Origin: Micromonospora coriariae
GTDB taxonomy: Bacteria; Actinomycetota; Actinomycetes; Mycobacteriales; Micromonosporaceae
DNA: 64,000 nucleotides
Assembly: GCF_900091455.1 (NCBI RefSeq)
Contig: NZ_LT607412.1
Coordinates: forward strand, 1,736,001-1,800,000
Direction of reading: 5' to 3'
The translations under genes and the position numbers were made by a program. This document shows, piece after piece, positions 24,358-32,840 of the stretch. Position 1 is the first letter of the stretch; every line of letters starts with the position of its first letter. The notes under the pieces were generated by a model, which searched no databases, had not been told where the DNA came from, and worked only from the letters and a program-made list of their open reading frames with translations.

Positions 24358-25442
24358 GGCTGGAGATCCTGCCGGTGCTGGGCATCGGCCACGTGACCGA
24401 AGGCGACGACCTGGCGGCACTGATCGCCGGCGCCGCGCCCTGGCTGCGCGACGGCGACGTGCTGGTCGTCACCAGCAAGATCGTCTCCAAGGCGGAGGGG
24501 CGGTTGGTCGACGTCCCGGCGGACGGACCCGAGCGGCTCGCCGCCCGCGACGAGGTGCTGGCCTCCGAGACCGCCCGGGTGGTGGCCAGCCGGGGGCCGA
24601 CCCGGATCGTGCAGACCCACCACGGCTTCGTGATGGCGTCCGCCGGCATCGACGCGTCGAACGTGGACAAGACCCGGCTGGTGCTGCTGCCGGTGGATCC
24701 GGACGCCTCCGCCCGGGCGCTACGCGCCGCACTGCGCGCACGCTACGACCTGGACCTCGCCGTGATCATCACCGACACCATGGGCCGGCCCTGGCGCAAC
24801 GGGTTGACCGACGTGGCGCTCGGGGTGGCCGGGATGCCGGCCATCCGCGACCACCGTGGCGAGGTCGACCCGTACGGCAATGAGCTGCAGCTGACCCAGA
24901 TGGCCGTGGTGGACGAGCTGGCGGGCGCCGGCGAGCTGATCAAGGGCAAGTGCGACCAGGTCCCGGTGGCGGTGGTGCGGGGCTACCTCTCCGCCACCAG
25001 CCCGGACGACTCCGCCGGGGCGCAGGCACTGGTCCGCGATGCGGCGCAGGACCTCTTCTCGCTCGGGACCGCCGAGGCGCGGGCGGCGGGGCTGGCCGAC
25101 GCCGCCACCCTGACCGACGCTCCCGGGCCCACGCCGGCCGACCCGGCCGCCGCGCGACGTGCGATCGACGCGGTCGCCGGGGTGGTCGCCCCCGGCACGG
25201 TCTTCACCCTGGTCGACGAGGCGGACGTACGTGCCGGCCTGATCGCCAAGGTGCCCGGCTGGCCGGACGGCGCGACGGCCCTGGTGCTCGGCTCGCCACC
25301 GGCTCCGGTGGATCCGATGGACCTGGTCCGCTTCGGCGCCGACCTGCACCGGCTGCAGGTGGCCCTGGCCGCCGAGGGCGTCGGGTCGACAGTGCTGCCC
25401 CCGCCGGCCGGCAGCCCGGCCAGCGCCACACTCGCCCTCTGA
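24354..25442 (+). CDS. fbiB: Coenzyme F420:L-glutamate ligase FbiB with shortened C-terminal domain
   Basis: Adds glutamates to F420-0. The protein is 362 residues; mycobacterial FbiB is about 448 with a C-terminal FMN nitroreductase-like domain. The N-terminal CofE domain (about 1-250) is intact: VLVVTSKIVSKAEGRLVD, AVIITDTMGRPWRNGLTDVA, HRGEVDPYGNELQLTQMAV and GKCDQVPVAVVRGY. The last 110 residues keep only a trace of the nitroreductase fold (DLHRLQVALAAEGVGSTV) and lack room for a full FMN domain. The GTG overlaps the fbiA stop. Reduction of dehydro-F420-0, assigned to the FMN domain in mycobacteria, may be lost or done elsewhere. Confidence 0.9.
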   Translation: MRLEILPVLGIGHVTEGDDLAALIAGAAPWLRDGDVLVVTSKIVSKAEGRLVDVPADGPERLAARDEVLASETARVVASRGPTRIVQTHHGFVMASAGIDASNVDKTRLVLLPVDPDASARALRAALRARYDLDLAVIITDTMGRPWRNGLTDVALGVAGMPAIRDHRGEVDPYGNELQLTQMAVVDELAGAGELIKGKCDQVPVAVVRGYLSATSPDDSAGAQALVRDAAQDLFSLGTAEARAAGLADAATLTDAPGPTPADPAAARRAIDAVAGVVAPGTVFTLVDEADVRAGLIAKVPGWPDGATALVLGSPPAPVDPMDLVRFGADLHRLQVALAAEGVGSTVLPPPAGSPASATLAL

Positions 25443-25458
25443 CGGCCGGCCGGCCGGG

Positions 25459-26445
25459 TCAGGCGTCCAGCATGGCCCGGCCGAGTGGGGTCAACGTGTG
25501 CAGCACGGTGTTGCGGTCCCGGTGGCTGACCAGCAGGCCGGCGTTGCGCAACACGGTCGCGTGCTGACTGGCCGCCGCCGCTGAGATGTTGAGCCTGCGG
25601 GCCACCTCTCCCGTGGTGCAGCCGTCATCGCTGGCCTGCAAAACCGCCGCCCTGGTCCGGCCGAGCAGCGCGGCGAGCGAGTCGCGGCCGGCCGGGCCGG
25701 CCCCGTCGGTCGCCGCCAACCCGCCCAGCCGGTCCACCGGGTAGACCAGCACCGGCGGCAGCGCCGGGTCGAGCAGGGCGACCGGGGTGGCGGCGCAGAA
25801 GAACGACGGCACGAGCAGCAGGCCCCGGCCGTCCAGGTGCAGCTCCCGGCTGTGCGGGTAGTCGCGCACCTCGAGCACACCGTTCTCCCAGCGCATCGCC
25901 GGCCGGAGGCTGGTGAGCAGCCCCTCCATGCCGCCGTCGAGCAGGGCCCGGGCCCGGCGGGACCGGTCCGCCGCCACCGCGGACTGGATCCGGCTCCAGT
26001 ACGGGCTGATCGCCAGCGACCGGTACTGCTCCATGGACTCGGCGAGGTGGCGCAGCGCCACCACCTCGCCCCGAGCCAGCGCGCCGGCCGAGGACGGCAG
26101 CGGGTTCTCGGTGGCCAGCACGCTCAGGTCGCGGTGCAACCGCTCGGTCGGGGTGCTGCGGACCGCTTCCAACCCGGCGTCGAAGCCCTCGACGCTGGCA
26201 TACGGGGTGAGGAAGTCGGGGAAGTAGCCGCGCGGCGGGCTCAACGCGAAGAGCAGCCGGAGCTGGTCGGAGGCCGCGTCCTGGCGCAGCCCTCGGGACA
26301 CCGTGCGCCGCCAGTTGTCGGTCAGCGGATCACGGCCGCGGCCCTGCAACAGGTGCAGGCTGAGGACCAACTCCCAGACCGGGTCCGCCGCCGGCGCCAC
26401 CCGGGTCCGGAGGATGTCCTCGCCAGAAAAGTGGATCTTCAGCAT
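25459..26445 (-). CDS. ArsR-like winged-helix regulator with large N-terminal domain
   Basis: Regulator of 328 residues. The C-terminal 70 residues form an ArsR-type winged helix (AAVLQASDDGCTTGEVARRL, then SAAAASQHATVLRNAGLLVS and RNTVLHTLTPLG). The N-terminal 250 residues (MLKIHFSGEDILRTRVAPA, DPVWELVLSLHLLQGR) match the DUF5937-type domain that precedes such helices in actinobacteria. The ATG at 26445 has AGGAG at good spacing; the longer open frame upstream has no support. It is convergent with fbiB by 16 bp. Ligand and targets are unknown. Confidence 0.85.
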   Translation of the reverse strand: MLKIHFSGEDILRTRVAPAADPVWELVLSLHLLQGRGRDPLTDNWRRTVSRGLRQDAASDQLRLLFALSPPRGYFPDFLTPYASVEGFDAGLEAVRSTPTERLHRDLSVLATENPLPSSAGALARGEVVALRHLAESMEQYRSLAISPYWSRIQSAVAADRSRRARALLDGGMEGLLTSLRPAMRWENGVLEVRDYPHSRELHLDGRGLLLVPSFFCAATPVALLDPALPPVLVYPVDRLGGLAATDGAGPAGRDSLAALLGRTRAAVLQASDDGCTTGEVARRLNISAAAASQHATVLRNAGLLVSHRDRNTVLHTLTPLGRAMLDA

Positions 26446-26735
26446 GCAGCGCTCCTGAGCCGCCGGGCAGGGGGATGCCGGGTGGCTGTTCGACTCTACC
26501 TGGCCGGCACTTATCTCCATCTTTAAGCCTGGACTGAAAAACCTCGACGCTTCCCGGGGCGGTTCGGCATGCTTCCAGTGCCCGAGCACGGCACCCACGC
26601 GTCACGCACGCGCGCGGCGCCTGGCACCGGGACCGGGGGAGGACCGGTGATCGGGCGGCACCACGAGGGTCTGCGGCCCTTGCTCCGCAGAGGTGCCGTC
26701 CGGTCACTCCGTCGTCGCATCACCTGCTGCGCGGC
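26446..26735. other. Gene-free stretch upstream of the ArsR-like regulator
   Basis: About 290 bases. It should hold the promoter of the ArsR-like gene (an AT-rich patch at about 26505-26545 is the best candidate area). It also contains a bipartite hairpin at 26656-26698, listed separately. I see no gene in it. Confidence 0.5.
26656..26698 (-). terminator. Bipartite hairpin downstream of the 35-codon ORF
   Basis: CGGCACC (26656-26662) pairs with GGTGCCG (26692-26698) and CTGCGG (26671-26676) with CCGCAG (26685-26690), leaving an 8-base loop and one internal bulge. It lies 37 bp after the stop of the small minus-strand ORF at 26736-26843 and fits a terminator for it. Confidence 0.45.
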
Positions 26736-26843
26736 TCAGCCGACCCAGAGCGCGACCCGGTGGTCCTCGTCGGTGACCCGCGCCGGCAGCAGATCGCTGG
26801 CCTCGTTGCCGGCCACCACGAATTCGGGGACTCGCAGAGTCAC
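26736..26843 (-). CDS. Possible 35-residue small protein
   Basis: A 35-codon ORF with GTG start, divergent from the NUDIX gene. The product contains VPEFVVAGNEASDLLPARVT and ends HRVALWVG, a composition more protein-like than the surrounding shadow frames (few Arg/Ala/Gly runs). There is no good Shine-Dalgarno, so it might be leaderless. A hairpin 37 bp downstream is consistent with a transcript ending there. I do not recognise it. It could be a chance ORF. Confidence 0.35.
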   Translation of the reverse strand: MTLRVPEFVVAGNEASDLLPARVTDEDHRVALWVG

Positions 26844-26882
26844 CGCGCCAGCGTACGGAGCGCGCGCTCGTAGAGTGGCGGG

Positions 26883-27500
26883 GTGCCCGACACCGCGCTC
26901 ACCGGACCCCCCGCCCACCCGACCGACCCCGACACGTACGCGGCGCTGCACGCCGACGCCACCGCGCTGCTCGACGGCTGGCGGCCCACCAGCCCCGCCG
27001 CTGCCGCCGCCCGGGACCGGACCCGCGAACTGCTCGACGGCGGGCCCGTCACGATGAGCCGGCCGCACCGCCCCGGGCACGTCACCGCCAGCGCGCTGGT
27101 GCTGGACGCCACCGGCTCGCGGGTGCTGCTCTGCCTGCACGTCAAGTTCGGGCGCTGGGTGCAGCTCGGCGGGCACTGCGAGCCGACCGACCGGACCCTG
27201 GCCGGCGCCGCGCTACGCGAGGCCACCGAGGAGTCCGGGATCGCCGGCCTGCGCATCGACCCGGTGCCCATCGACGTGGACATCCACCCGGTGGGCTGTC
27301 AGGGAGGCTCCCTGCACCACGACGTCCGGTTCGCCGTGCTCGCCCCGCCCGGTGCCGTCGAGCAGGTCAGCGACGAGGCCGAGGCGCTGGGGTGGTTCCC
27401 GCCGGACCGCCTCCCCGAGCCACTGGCCGGCGGGACCGTGCAACTGGTCGCGCCGGCCCTCGCGGCCCTCAGACGTAGCCCTCTTCGCCTCGCTCCTTGA
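26883..27500 (+). CDS. NUDIX hydrolase
   Basis: Protein of 205 residues. After a helical N-terminal extension (about 1-60), the NUDIX fold carries the full box: GGHCEPTDRTLAGAALREAT followed by EESGI, with the REx2EE core that binds Mg2+ and cleaves nucleoside diphosphate-linked substrates. The GTG at 26883 is used. Its last 32 bp overlap the 3' end of the convergent mannose-1-phosphate guanylyltransferase gene. The substrate cannot be told; family members of this type are often housekeeping phosphohydrolases. Confidence 0.9.
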   Translation: MPDTALTGPPAHPTDPDTYAALHADATALLDGWRPTSPAAAAARDRTRELLDGGPVTMSRPHRPGHVTASALVLDATGSRVLLCLHVKFGRWVQLGGHCEPTDRTLAGAALREATEESGIAGLRIDPVPIDVDIHPVGCQGGSLHHDVRFAVLAPPGAVEQVSDEAEALGWFPPDRLPEPLAGGTVQLVAPALAALRRSPLRLAP

Positions 27501-28560
27501 GCTCGTCGACCAGGGCCTTGACGTCCTGGGCCCGGTCCCGTGGGCAGACCAGCACCGCGTCCGGAGTGTCCACCACGATCAGGTCACGCACCCCGAGGGC
27601 GGCCACCAACCGGCCGGACTGCGGCACCACCACCAGGTTGGAGCTGTCCCGCAGCAGCACCCCCGGCTTGGCGTCGGCGCCGAGCACCACGTTGCCAGAC
27701 GCGTCGGCCGGCAGCACCTCGCCGAGGGTGTGGAAGTCACCGACGTCGTTCCAGCCGAAGTCACCCGGCACGGTGGCCACCCGGCCCGCGGTGGCCGCGC
27801 CCTCCATCACCGCGTAGTCCACGGAGATCTTCGGCAGGGTCGGCCAGACCGTACCGAGCACGTCGTCCTGCTCCGGGGTGCCCCAGGCGGCGGCGATCGC
27901 GGTGACCCCGGCGTGCAGGGCCGGCTGCTGGCGGAGCAGTTCGGCGAGGAACACGTCCACCCGCCAGACGAACATGCTCGCGTTCCACAGGTGCCGGCCC
28001 GAACGGACGTACGCCTCGGCCACCTCGGCGGCCGGCTTCTCCTTGAACTCGGCCACCGGACGCCATGGGGCGTCCTCGGTCGGATCGCCGGTCTCCAGGT
28101 AGCCGTAGCCGGTCTCCGGCCGGGTCGGGGTGATCCCGACCGTCATCAGCATGCCCCGCTCCGCGCCACGGACCGCCTCCCGGACCGTCCGCACCCAGCT
28201 CTCCGGGTCGCCGATCAGGTGGTCGGCCGCGAAGCTGCCCATCACCGCGTCCGGATCGCGCAGCGCGATCACCGCGGCGGCCAGCGCGATCGCCGCGCAG
28301 GAGTCCCGGGGTGAGGGTTCGACCAGAATGTTCTCCTCCGGCAACCCGGTCAGCTGCCGGGCCACCGCCGCGACGTGCGCGGCTCCGGTGACCACGAGGA
28401 TGCGGTCCGGTGTGGTCAACGGCGCGAGCCGCGCCACGGTCGCCTGGAGAAGCGATGCGTTGGAGCCAGTCAGCGGATGGAGGAACTTGGGGTGACCAGC
28501 TCGGGACAACGGCCACAACCTCGTGCCGCTGCCACCTGCCGGGATGACCGCATAGAGCAT
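27469..28560 (-). CDS. manC: Mannose-1-phosphate guanylyltransferase
   Basis: Makes GDP-mannose from mannose-1-phosphate and GTP for cell-envelope mannosylation. It has 363 residues. The nucleotidyltransferase signature is AVIPAGGSGTRLWPLSR (residues 4-20); the metal-binding block MGSFAADHLIGD and FGWNDVGDFHTLGE are typical. The ATG at 28560 is the family start. Immediately upstream is a GT4 glycosyltransferase on the same strand. Location near whiB/fbiAB matches mycobacterial manB (Rv3264c, from memory). Confidence 0.93.
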   Translation of the reverse strand: MLYAVIPAGGSGTRLWPLSRAGHPKFLHPLTGSNASLLQATVARLAPLTTPDRILVVTGAAHVAAVARQLTGLPEENILVEPSPRDSCAAIALAAAVIALRDPDAVMGSFAADHLIGDPESWVRTVREAVRGAERGMLMTVGITPTRPETGYGYLETGDPTEDAPWRPVAEFKEKPAAEVAEAYVRSGRHLWNASMFVWRVDVFLAELLRQQPALHAGVTAIAAAWGTPEQDDVLGTVWPTLPKISVDYAVMEGAATAGRVATVPGDFGWNDVGDFHTLGEVLPADASGNVVLGADAKPGVLLRDSSNLVVVPQSGRLVAALGVRDLIVVDTPDAVLVCPRDRAQDVKALVDELKERGEEGYV

Positions 28561-28622
28561 CCGCACATCATGCCCGACGGACCCCGGCAGGGTGGGCGGC
28601 TCGCCATCCGGCGCCCGGACGG

Positions 28623-29768
28623 TCACGAGCGGGCGCGGCTCCACGCGGCGATGTGCACCTCGGCGCTGGACTCCCAGGTGAACTCCTTGGCCCGGTCGAA
28701 ACCGGCCTTCGCCAGCGACAACCGGCGCTGCTCGTCGTCCAGCAGGGCGGCCAGGTCGGTGCCGATCTGCTCCGGATCCTCCGAGGTGTACGCGACGGCG
28801 TCGCCGCCCACCTCGGGCAGCGAGAGCCGGGGCGTGGTCAGCACCGGGGCGGCGCAGGCCATCGCCTCCAGGATCGGCAGCCCGAATCCCTCGCCGTAGG
28901 AGGGGTAGGCCGCGACCAGCGCGCCGCCGAGGAAGCCGGGCAGGTCGCCGTAGCGCAGGTAGCCGGGGCGCAGCAGCCGCAGGTGGGACGGGACCTCGGC
29001 CACCGCCCGATCGATGTCGTCGTCGTGCCCCTGCCCGCCGGCGATCACCAGGGCCGGTGGGTCGACCCGGTCGGCCACCGCCTTGGCCCAACCGCGGATC
29101 AGGTTGGGTACGTTCTTGCGCGGCTCCTTGGCGCCGAGGAAGGCGACGTAGCTGCTGTTGCCCAACCCCAGGCGGGCGCGCACCCGGGCCTTCTCCTCCT
29201 CGCTGGGCGCGTGGAAGGCGGCGTGGTCGACCCCGTGGTAGGCCACGTCGATCCGCGTCGGGTCGGCGTCGAGCAGCCGGATCAGCTCGTCCCGGGTGGC
29301 CTTGCTGGGCACGATCACCCGGTCCGCCCGGCGCAACGAGGTCTTGATGGCGCTGCGGAAGAAGGTCCGGCGGGACTTGTCGTAGTGCTCCGGCTCGGTG
29401 AAGAACGTCGCGTCGTGCACGGTGACCGTGACCGGGCACCCCGCCCGCAGCGGGCAGGTGTAGAAGGGCGAGTGCAGGACGTGCGCGCCCACCTGCTGAG
29501 CGAGCAGCGGCAGGCCGGTCTGCTCCCAGGCGAGCCGCGCCGGGCGGTGCGCCACGGCGGCCGGGGCGGGGATGATCTCCGCGCCGGGCAGCATCCGCGT
29601 GTACCGCTCGAGGTCGGTGCGGAGGCTGACCACCGCCAGCTCCACCCCCGACCCACACACCTTGCCGAGGGCACCGAGCAGACCATCGACGTATCGACCG
29701 ACACCACCACGGTCGGCGGGGACACTCGTGGCGTCGATGAGCACGCGGGGCGGGCGACCGGCGGTCAC
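28623..29768 (-). CDS. GT4-family glycosyltransferase
   Basis: Retaining glycosyltransferase of 381 residues with GT-B fold. The N-terminal domain opens PRVLIDATSVPADRGGVGRY. The donor-binding domain has VAFLGAKEPRKNVPNLI and the E-x7-E motif within SYGEGFGLPILEAMACAAP. The GTG at 29768 has AGGAG seven bases upstream. It lies 62 bp upstream of the GDP-mannose-forming enzyme, so a mannosyl or related transfer in glycolipid or polysaccharide assembly is likely, but the acceptor and donor are not proven. Confidence 0.88.
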   Translation of the reverse strand: MTAGRPPRVLIDATSVPADRGGVGRYVDGLLGALGKVCGSGVELAVVSLRTDLERYTRMLPGAEIIPAPAAVAHRPARLAWEQTGLPLLAQQVGAHVLHSPFYTCPLRAGCPVTVTVHDATFFTEPEHYDKSRRTFFRSAIKTSLRRADRVIVPSKATRDELIRLLDADPTRIDVAYHGVDHAAFHAPSEEEKARVRARLGLGNSSYVAFLGAKEPRKNVPNLIRGWAKAVADRVDPPALVIAGGQGHDDDIDRAVAEVPSHLRLLRPGYLRYGDLPGFLGGALVAAYPSYGEGFGLPILEAMACAAPVLTTPRLSLPEVGGDAVAYTSEDPEQIGTDLAALLDDEQRRLSLAKAGFDRAKEFTWESSAEVHIAAWSRARS

Positions 29769-29922
29769 GGGGCGACTCCTTGCACTGGCGGGTCTGTGGG
29801 GAACAACACTCCGGGGGCCAAGCCTACGCCGGAGCACGGGGCCGACGCTGACTGCGACCCGACGGTACGCCGACTTGTCATCGTCTTCGAGTACGGCCCA
29901 CAGGGGCGTATCGTTCGCGCCG

Positions 29923-30612
29923 ATGGCCGACAACATTGCCCGGGTGTTCGCCGACGCGATCGCGACCGACCCGACCCGACCGTTGCTGACCTGGTACGAC
30001 GACGCCAGCGGCGACCGCACCGAACTCTCCGGCGCCACACTGGCGAACTGGGTGGCGAAGACCGCCAACCTCCTCGTCGACGAGGTGGCCCTCGCCCTGG
30101 GTGATCCGGCCGGCGTGCTCCTGCCGCCGCACTGGCAGACCGCGGCGGTGCTGCTGGGTTGCTGGTCGGCGAAGCTGAGCGTGGTCGACACGCCGGGCGA
30201 CGTGGACGTGCTCTTCGCGGCGGCCGACCGGCTCGACGAGGCGCAGTCCTGGTCCGCCGGTGAGCGGTACGCCCTGGGGCTGTCGCCGCTCGCCGCCCCG
30301 CTGCGGCAGGTGCCGCCCGGGTTCGCCGACTACGTGGTCGAGGTTCGCCGGCACGGCGACCACTTCACCCCGCAGCCCGGGCCGGGCCCCGCCGACACTC
30401 CCCTGCTGGCCCGCGCCGAGGCCCGCGCCACCGAGCTGGGCATCGCGCCCGGCGCCCGGATTCTGGTCGACGCCGCGGCGTACCCCGACCCGGTGGACTG
30501 GCTGCTGGCCCCGCTGACCCGGGCCGCCACCGTCGTCCTCTGCGCCAACCTCGACCCCGCACGGCTGTCCGCACGGCTGAACGCGGAACAGGTCACCCAC
30601 CCGCTGCCGTGA
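29923..30612 (+). CDS. TIGR03089 family protein (truncated acyl-CoA synthetase-like)
   Basis: Protein of 229 residues. MADNIARVFADAIATDPTRP and PLLTWYDDASGDRTELSGAT resemble the start of AMP-dependent acyl-CoA ligases, but the ATP-binding P-loop and C-terminal domain are absent. This matches the TIGR03089 family, conserved across actinobacteria as a short ligase-like protein of unknown function. It is divergent from the GT4 gene and convergent with acetoacetyl-CoA synthetase. It is not a frameshift remnant: the whole family is short. Confidence 0.85.
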   Translation: MADNIARVFADAIATDPTRPLLTWYDDASGDRTELSGATLANWVAKTANLLVDEVALALGDPAGVLLPPHWQTAAVLLGCWSAKLSVVDTPGDVDVLFAAADRLDEAQSWSAGERYALGLSPLAAPLRQVPPGFADYVVEVRRHGDHFTPQPGPGPADTPLLARAEARATELGIAPGARILVDAAAYPDPVDWLLAPLTRAATVVLCANLDPARLSARLNAEQVTHPLP

Positions 30613-30616
30613 CCCA

Positions 30617-30643
30617 CCACCCGCCAGCGGTCAGGCGGGGGTG
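30617..30643. terminator. Possible shared terminator hairpin
   Basis: CCACCCGCC (30617-30625) can pair with GGCGGGGGTGG (30633-30643) with a small bulge. It lies in the 18-bp gap between convergent genes and runs into the end of the acetoacetyl-CoA synthetase gene. Confidence 0.4.
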
Positions 30644-32610
30644 GCGTCGGGGGCGCGGCGTTGGGCGAACGCGACGAAGGCCGTGAGGGACTCGGGATTG
30701 GCCAGGGCGCCCTTCGCGGCCGCCGAGTCGACCGGGGTGCCGGTGAGGATCTTCTTGACCGGGACCTCCAGCTTCTTCGCCGAGAGGGTGCGGGGCACGG
30801 CGCGCACCTGATGGATCTCGTCGGGCACGTGCCGGGGAGAGAGCGCCGTACGCAGCTCGCGGCAGATCTTCGCGCGCATCGGGTCGTCCAGCTCCAGACC
30901 CTCGGCGAGCACCACGAAGAGCAGCAGCTCGCCGGCGCCGCCCTCGTCATCCTCCAGGTGCACGACGACCGAGTCGACCACCTCGTCCAGCCCCTCGACC
31001 ACCGAGTAGAACTCGGCGGTGCCCAACCGCACCCCGCCACGGTTGAGAGTGGCGTCCGAGCGTCCGGTGATCACGCAGCCGCCCCGGTCGTTGATGGTGA
31101 TCCAGTCGCCGTGCCGCCAGACGCCCGGGTAGACGTCGAAGTAGGCCTCGGAGTAGCGGGTGCCGTCCGGGTCGTTCCAGAAGGCCACCGGCATGCTCGG
31201 CATCGGCTCGGTGATCACCAGCTCACCCAGCTCGCCGATCACCGGGGTGCCGTCGGCGGAGCGAGCCTCCACCTTGGCGCCCAACGCCCGGCAGGCGATC
31301 TCGCCGGCGTACACCGGCAGCAGCGGCACCCCGCCGACGAAGCCGGTGCACACGTCGGTGCCGCCGGACAGGGACTGGAGTTGGAGGTCGTCGCCGACGG
31401 TCTCGTACACCCAGGTGAAGCCCTCGGCGGGCAGCGGCGCACCGGTGGAGCCGACGGCGCGCAGCGCGGACAGGTCGGCGACCTCCCGCGGCACCAGCCC
31501 GGCCTTGCGGCAGGCCAGCAGGAACGGTGCCGAGGTGCCGAAGTACGTGGTGTCGGTCTCCGCCGCCAGCCGCCACAGCCCACCCAGGTCGGGGTGGCCC
31601 GGGTTGCCGTCGAAGAGCACGATGGTCGCGCCCACCGCCGGGCCGGAGACCAGGAAGTTCCACATCATCCACCCGGTGGTGGTGAACCAGAAGAACCGGT
31701 CGGCCGGGCCGAGGTCGTGGTGCAGGGCGAGCATCTTCAGGTGCTCCAGCAGGATGCCGCCGTGGCCGTGCACGATCGGCTTGGGCAGCCCGGTGGTGCC
31801 CGAGGAGTAGAGCACGTACAGCGGGTGGTCGAACGGCACCGGCGTGAACGTCAGCGGCTCGTCCGTGGGCGCGGCCAGGTCGACCCAGCCCAGGGCGTCC
31901 TGCGGAGCGGCCTTCGGGTCCAGGTAGCCGATGCTGACGGTGTGCCGCACCGACGGCAGGGCGGCCCGGATGGCGGCGACCTCGGCGCGCCGGTCCACCG
32001 GCTTGTCGCCGTACCGGTAACCGTCCACGGCGACCAGCACTGTCGGTTCGATCTGCTGCCAGCGGTCGGTGACGCTGCGGGTGCCGAACTCGGGCGCGCA
32101 GGACGAGAAGATCGCGCCCAGGCTGGCGGTGGCCAGCAGCAGGACGTACGTCTCAGGAATGTTCGGGGCGTACGCCGCCACCCGGTCACCGGCGGTGACG
32201 CCGAGTCGGCGCAGCCCGGCCGCGACCCGGCGGACCTGCTCGCGCAACTCCCCGGCGGTCAGCGTGACCGGCGCCCGGGTCTGCCCGTGCGCGATCACCA
32301 CCGGGTCGTCGTCGGCCCGCCCCGGCATCCGCAGCACGTTCTCCGCGTAGTTCAGCGTGGCCCCGGGGAACCAGCGGGCACCGGGCATCCCCCGCTCGGC
32401 CAGCGTGGCGGTCGGCGGGGTGTGCGCCACCACCTCGAAGTGGTCCCAGATGGATCGCCAGAACCCGTCCAGGTCGGTGACCGACCAGCGCCACAGCGCG
32501 TCGTAGTCAGCGAAGTCCAGGCCGCGGTGCTCCCGCAGCCAGCGCAGGTAGCCGCCGATCCGGGACCGCTCGCGTACGTCCGCCGGCGGCGTCCACAGCA
32601 CATCACCCAC
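30631..32610 (-). CDS. Acetoacetyl-CoA synthetase
   Basis: ATP-dependent ligase of 659 residues converting acetoacetate to acetoacetyl-CoA. Length and N-terminus (VLWTPPADVRERSRIGGYLR; FWRSIWDHFEV) match the AACS/AcsA-like group. The AMP-binding loop is LYVLYSSGTTGLPKPIVHGH, the ribose-binding segment is WRHGDWITINDRGGCVITGR, and the C-terminal KKLEVPVKKILTG carries the catalytic lysine region. The GTG at 32610 is supported by GGAG six bases before. It links ketone-body or leucine catabolism to acetyl-CoA; the nearby acyl-CoA dehydrogenase may belong to the same metabolism. Confidence 0.9.
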   Translation of the reverse strand: MGDVLWTPPADVRERSRIGGYLRWLREHRGLDFADYDALWRWSVTDLDGFWRSIWDHFEVVAHTPPTATLAERGMPGARWFPGATLNYAENVLRMPGRADDDPVVIAHGQTRAPVTLTAGELREQVRRVAAGLRRLGVTAGDRVAAYAPNIPETYVLLLATASLGAIFSSCAPEFGTRSVTDRWQQIEPTVLVAVDGYRYGDKPVDRRAEVAAIRAALPSVRHTVSIGYLDPKAAPQDALGWVDLAAPTDEPLTFTPVPFDHPLYVLYSSGTTGLPKPIVHGHGGILLEHLKMLALHHDLGPADRFFWFTTTGWMMWNFLVSGPAVGATIVLFDGNPGHPDLGGLWRLAAETDTTYFGTSAPFLLACRKAGLVPREVADLSALRAVGSTGAPLPAEGFTWVYETVGDDLQLQSLSGGTDVCTGFVGGVPLLPVYAGEIACRALGAKVEARSADGTPVIGELGELVITEPMPSMPVAFWNDPDGTRYSEAYFDVYPGVWRHGDWITINDRGGCVITGRSDATLNRGGVRLGTAEFYSVVEGLDEVVDSVVVHLEDDEGGAGELLLFVVLAEGLELDDPMRAKICRELRTALSPRHVPDEIHQVRAVPRTLSAKKLEVPVKKILTGTPVDSAAAKGALANPESLTAFVAFAQRRAPDATPA

Positions 32611-32754
32611 TGCTCCACCCTCCCCTGGCCCGGCACGACACTGTGAATGGGCCGTGGCGCCATCTTGCCCTACCTGGAAGCGCCATTCTGCGCACCGGGT
32701 ACGAGCACCGACGCGTGCCCACCCCACACTCCACGCCCCCAACCCATGTGGGAA

Positions 32755-32837
32755 GAAGGAAGGGCACCTTCTTAACGCCTGGAGTTGTACAGGGGCCCCC
32801 TATTAACAGCTGGCGTTAGTAAGGGGCCCTTCCTTAC
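32755..32837 (-). repeat. Dispersed palindromic repeat, copy R1 (long form)
   Basis: Read from the minus strand it begins GTAAGGAAGGGCCCCTTACT four bp after the thioesterase stop. The outer arms (about 25 nt: 32755-32779 and 32812-32837) are near-perfect reverse complements, with GGGGCCCC-containing sequence between, so it can fold into one long hairpin. It shares its 5' arm and GGGGCCCC core with copies at 61088 and 62201. It probably terminates the thioesterase transcript. Confidence 0.8.
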
Positions 32838-32840
32838 ACC

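Noticed and set aside
26446..26598. N-terminal extension of the ArsR-like regulator
   Set aside because: A ribosome-binding site immediately precedes the ATG at 26445 and the extension does not resemble the family start.
29923..30612. Broken acyl-CoA synthetase (pseudogene)
   Set aside because: The short length is normal for the TIGR03089 family and the frame is intact, with clear neighbours on both sides.
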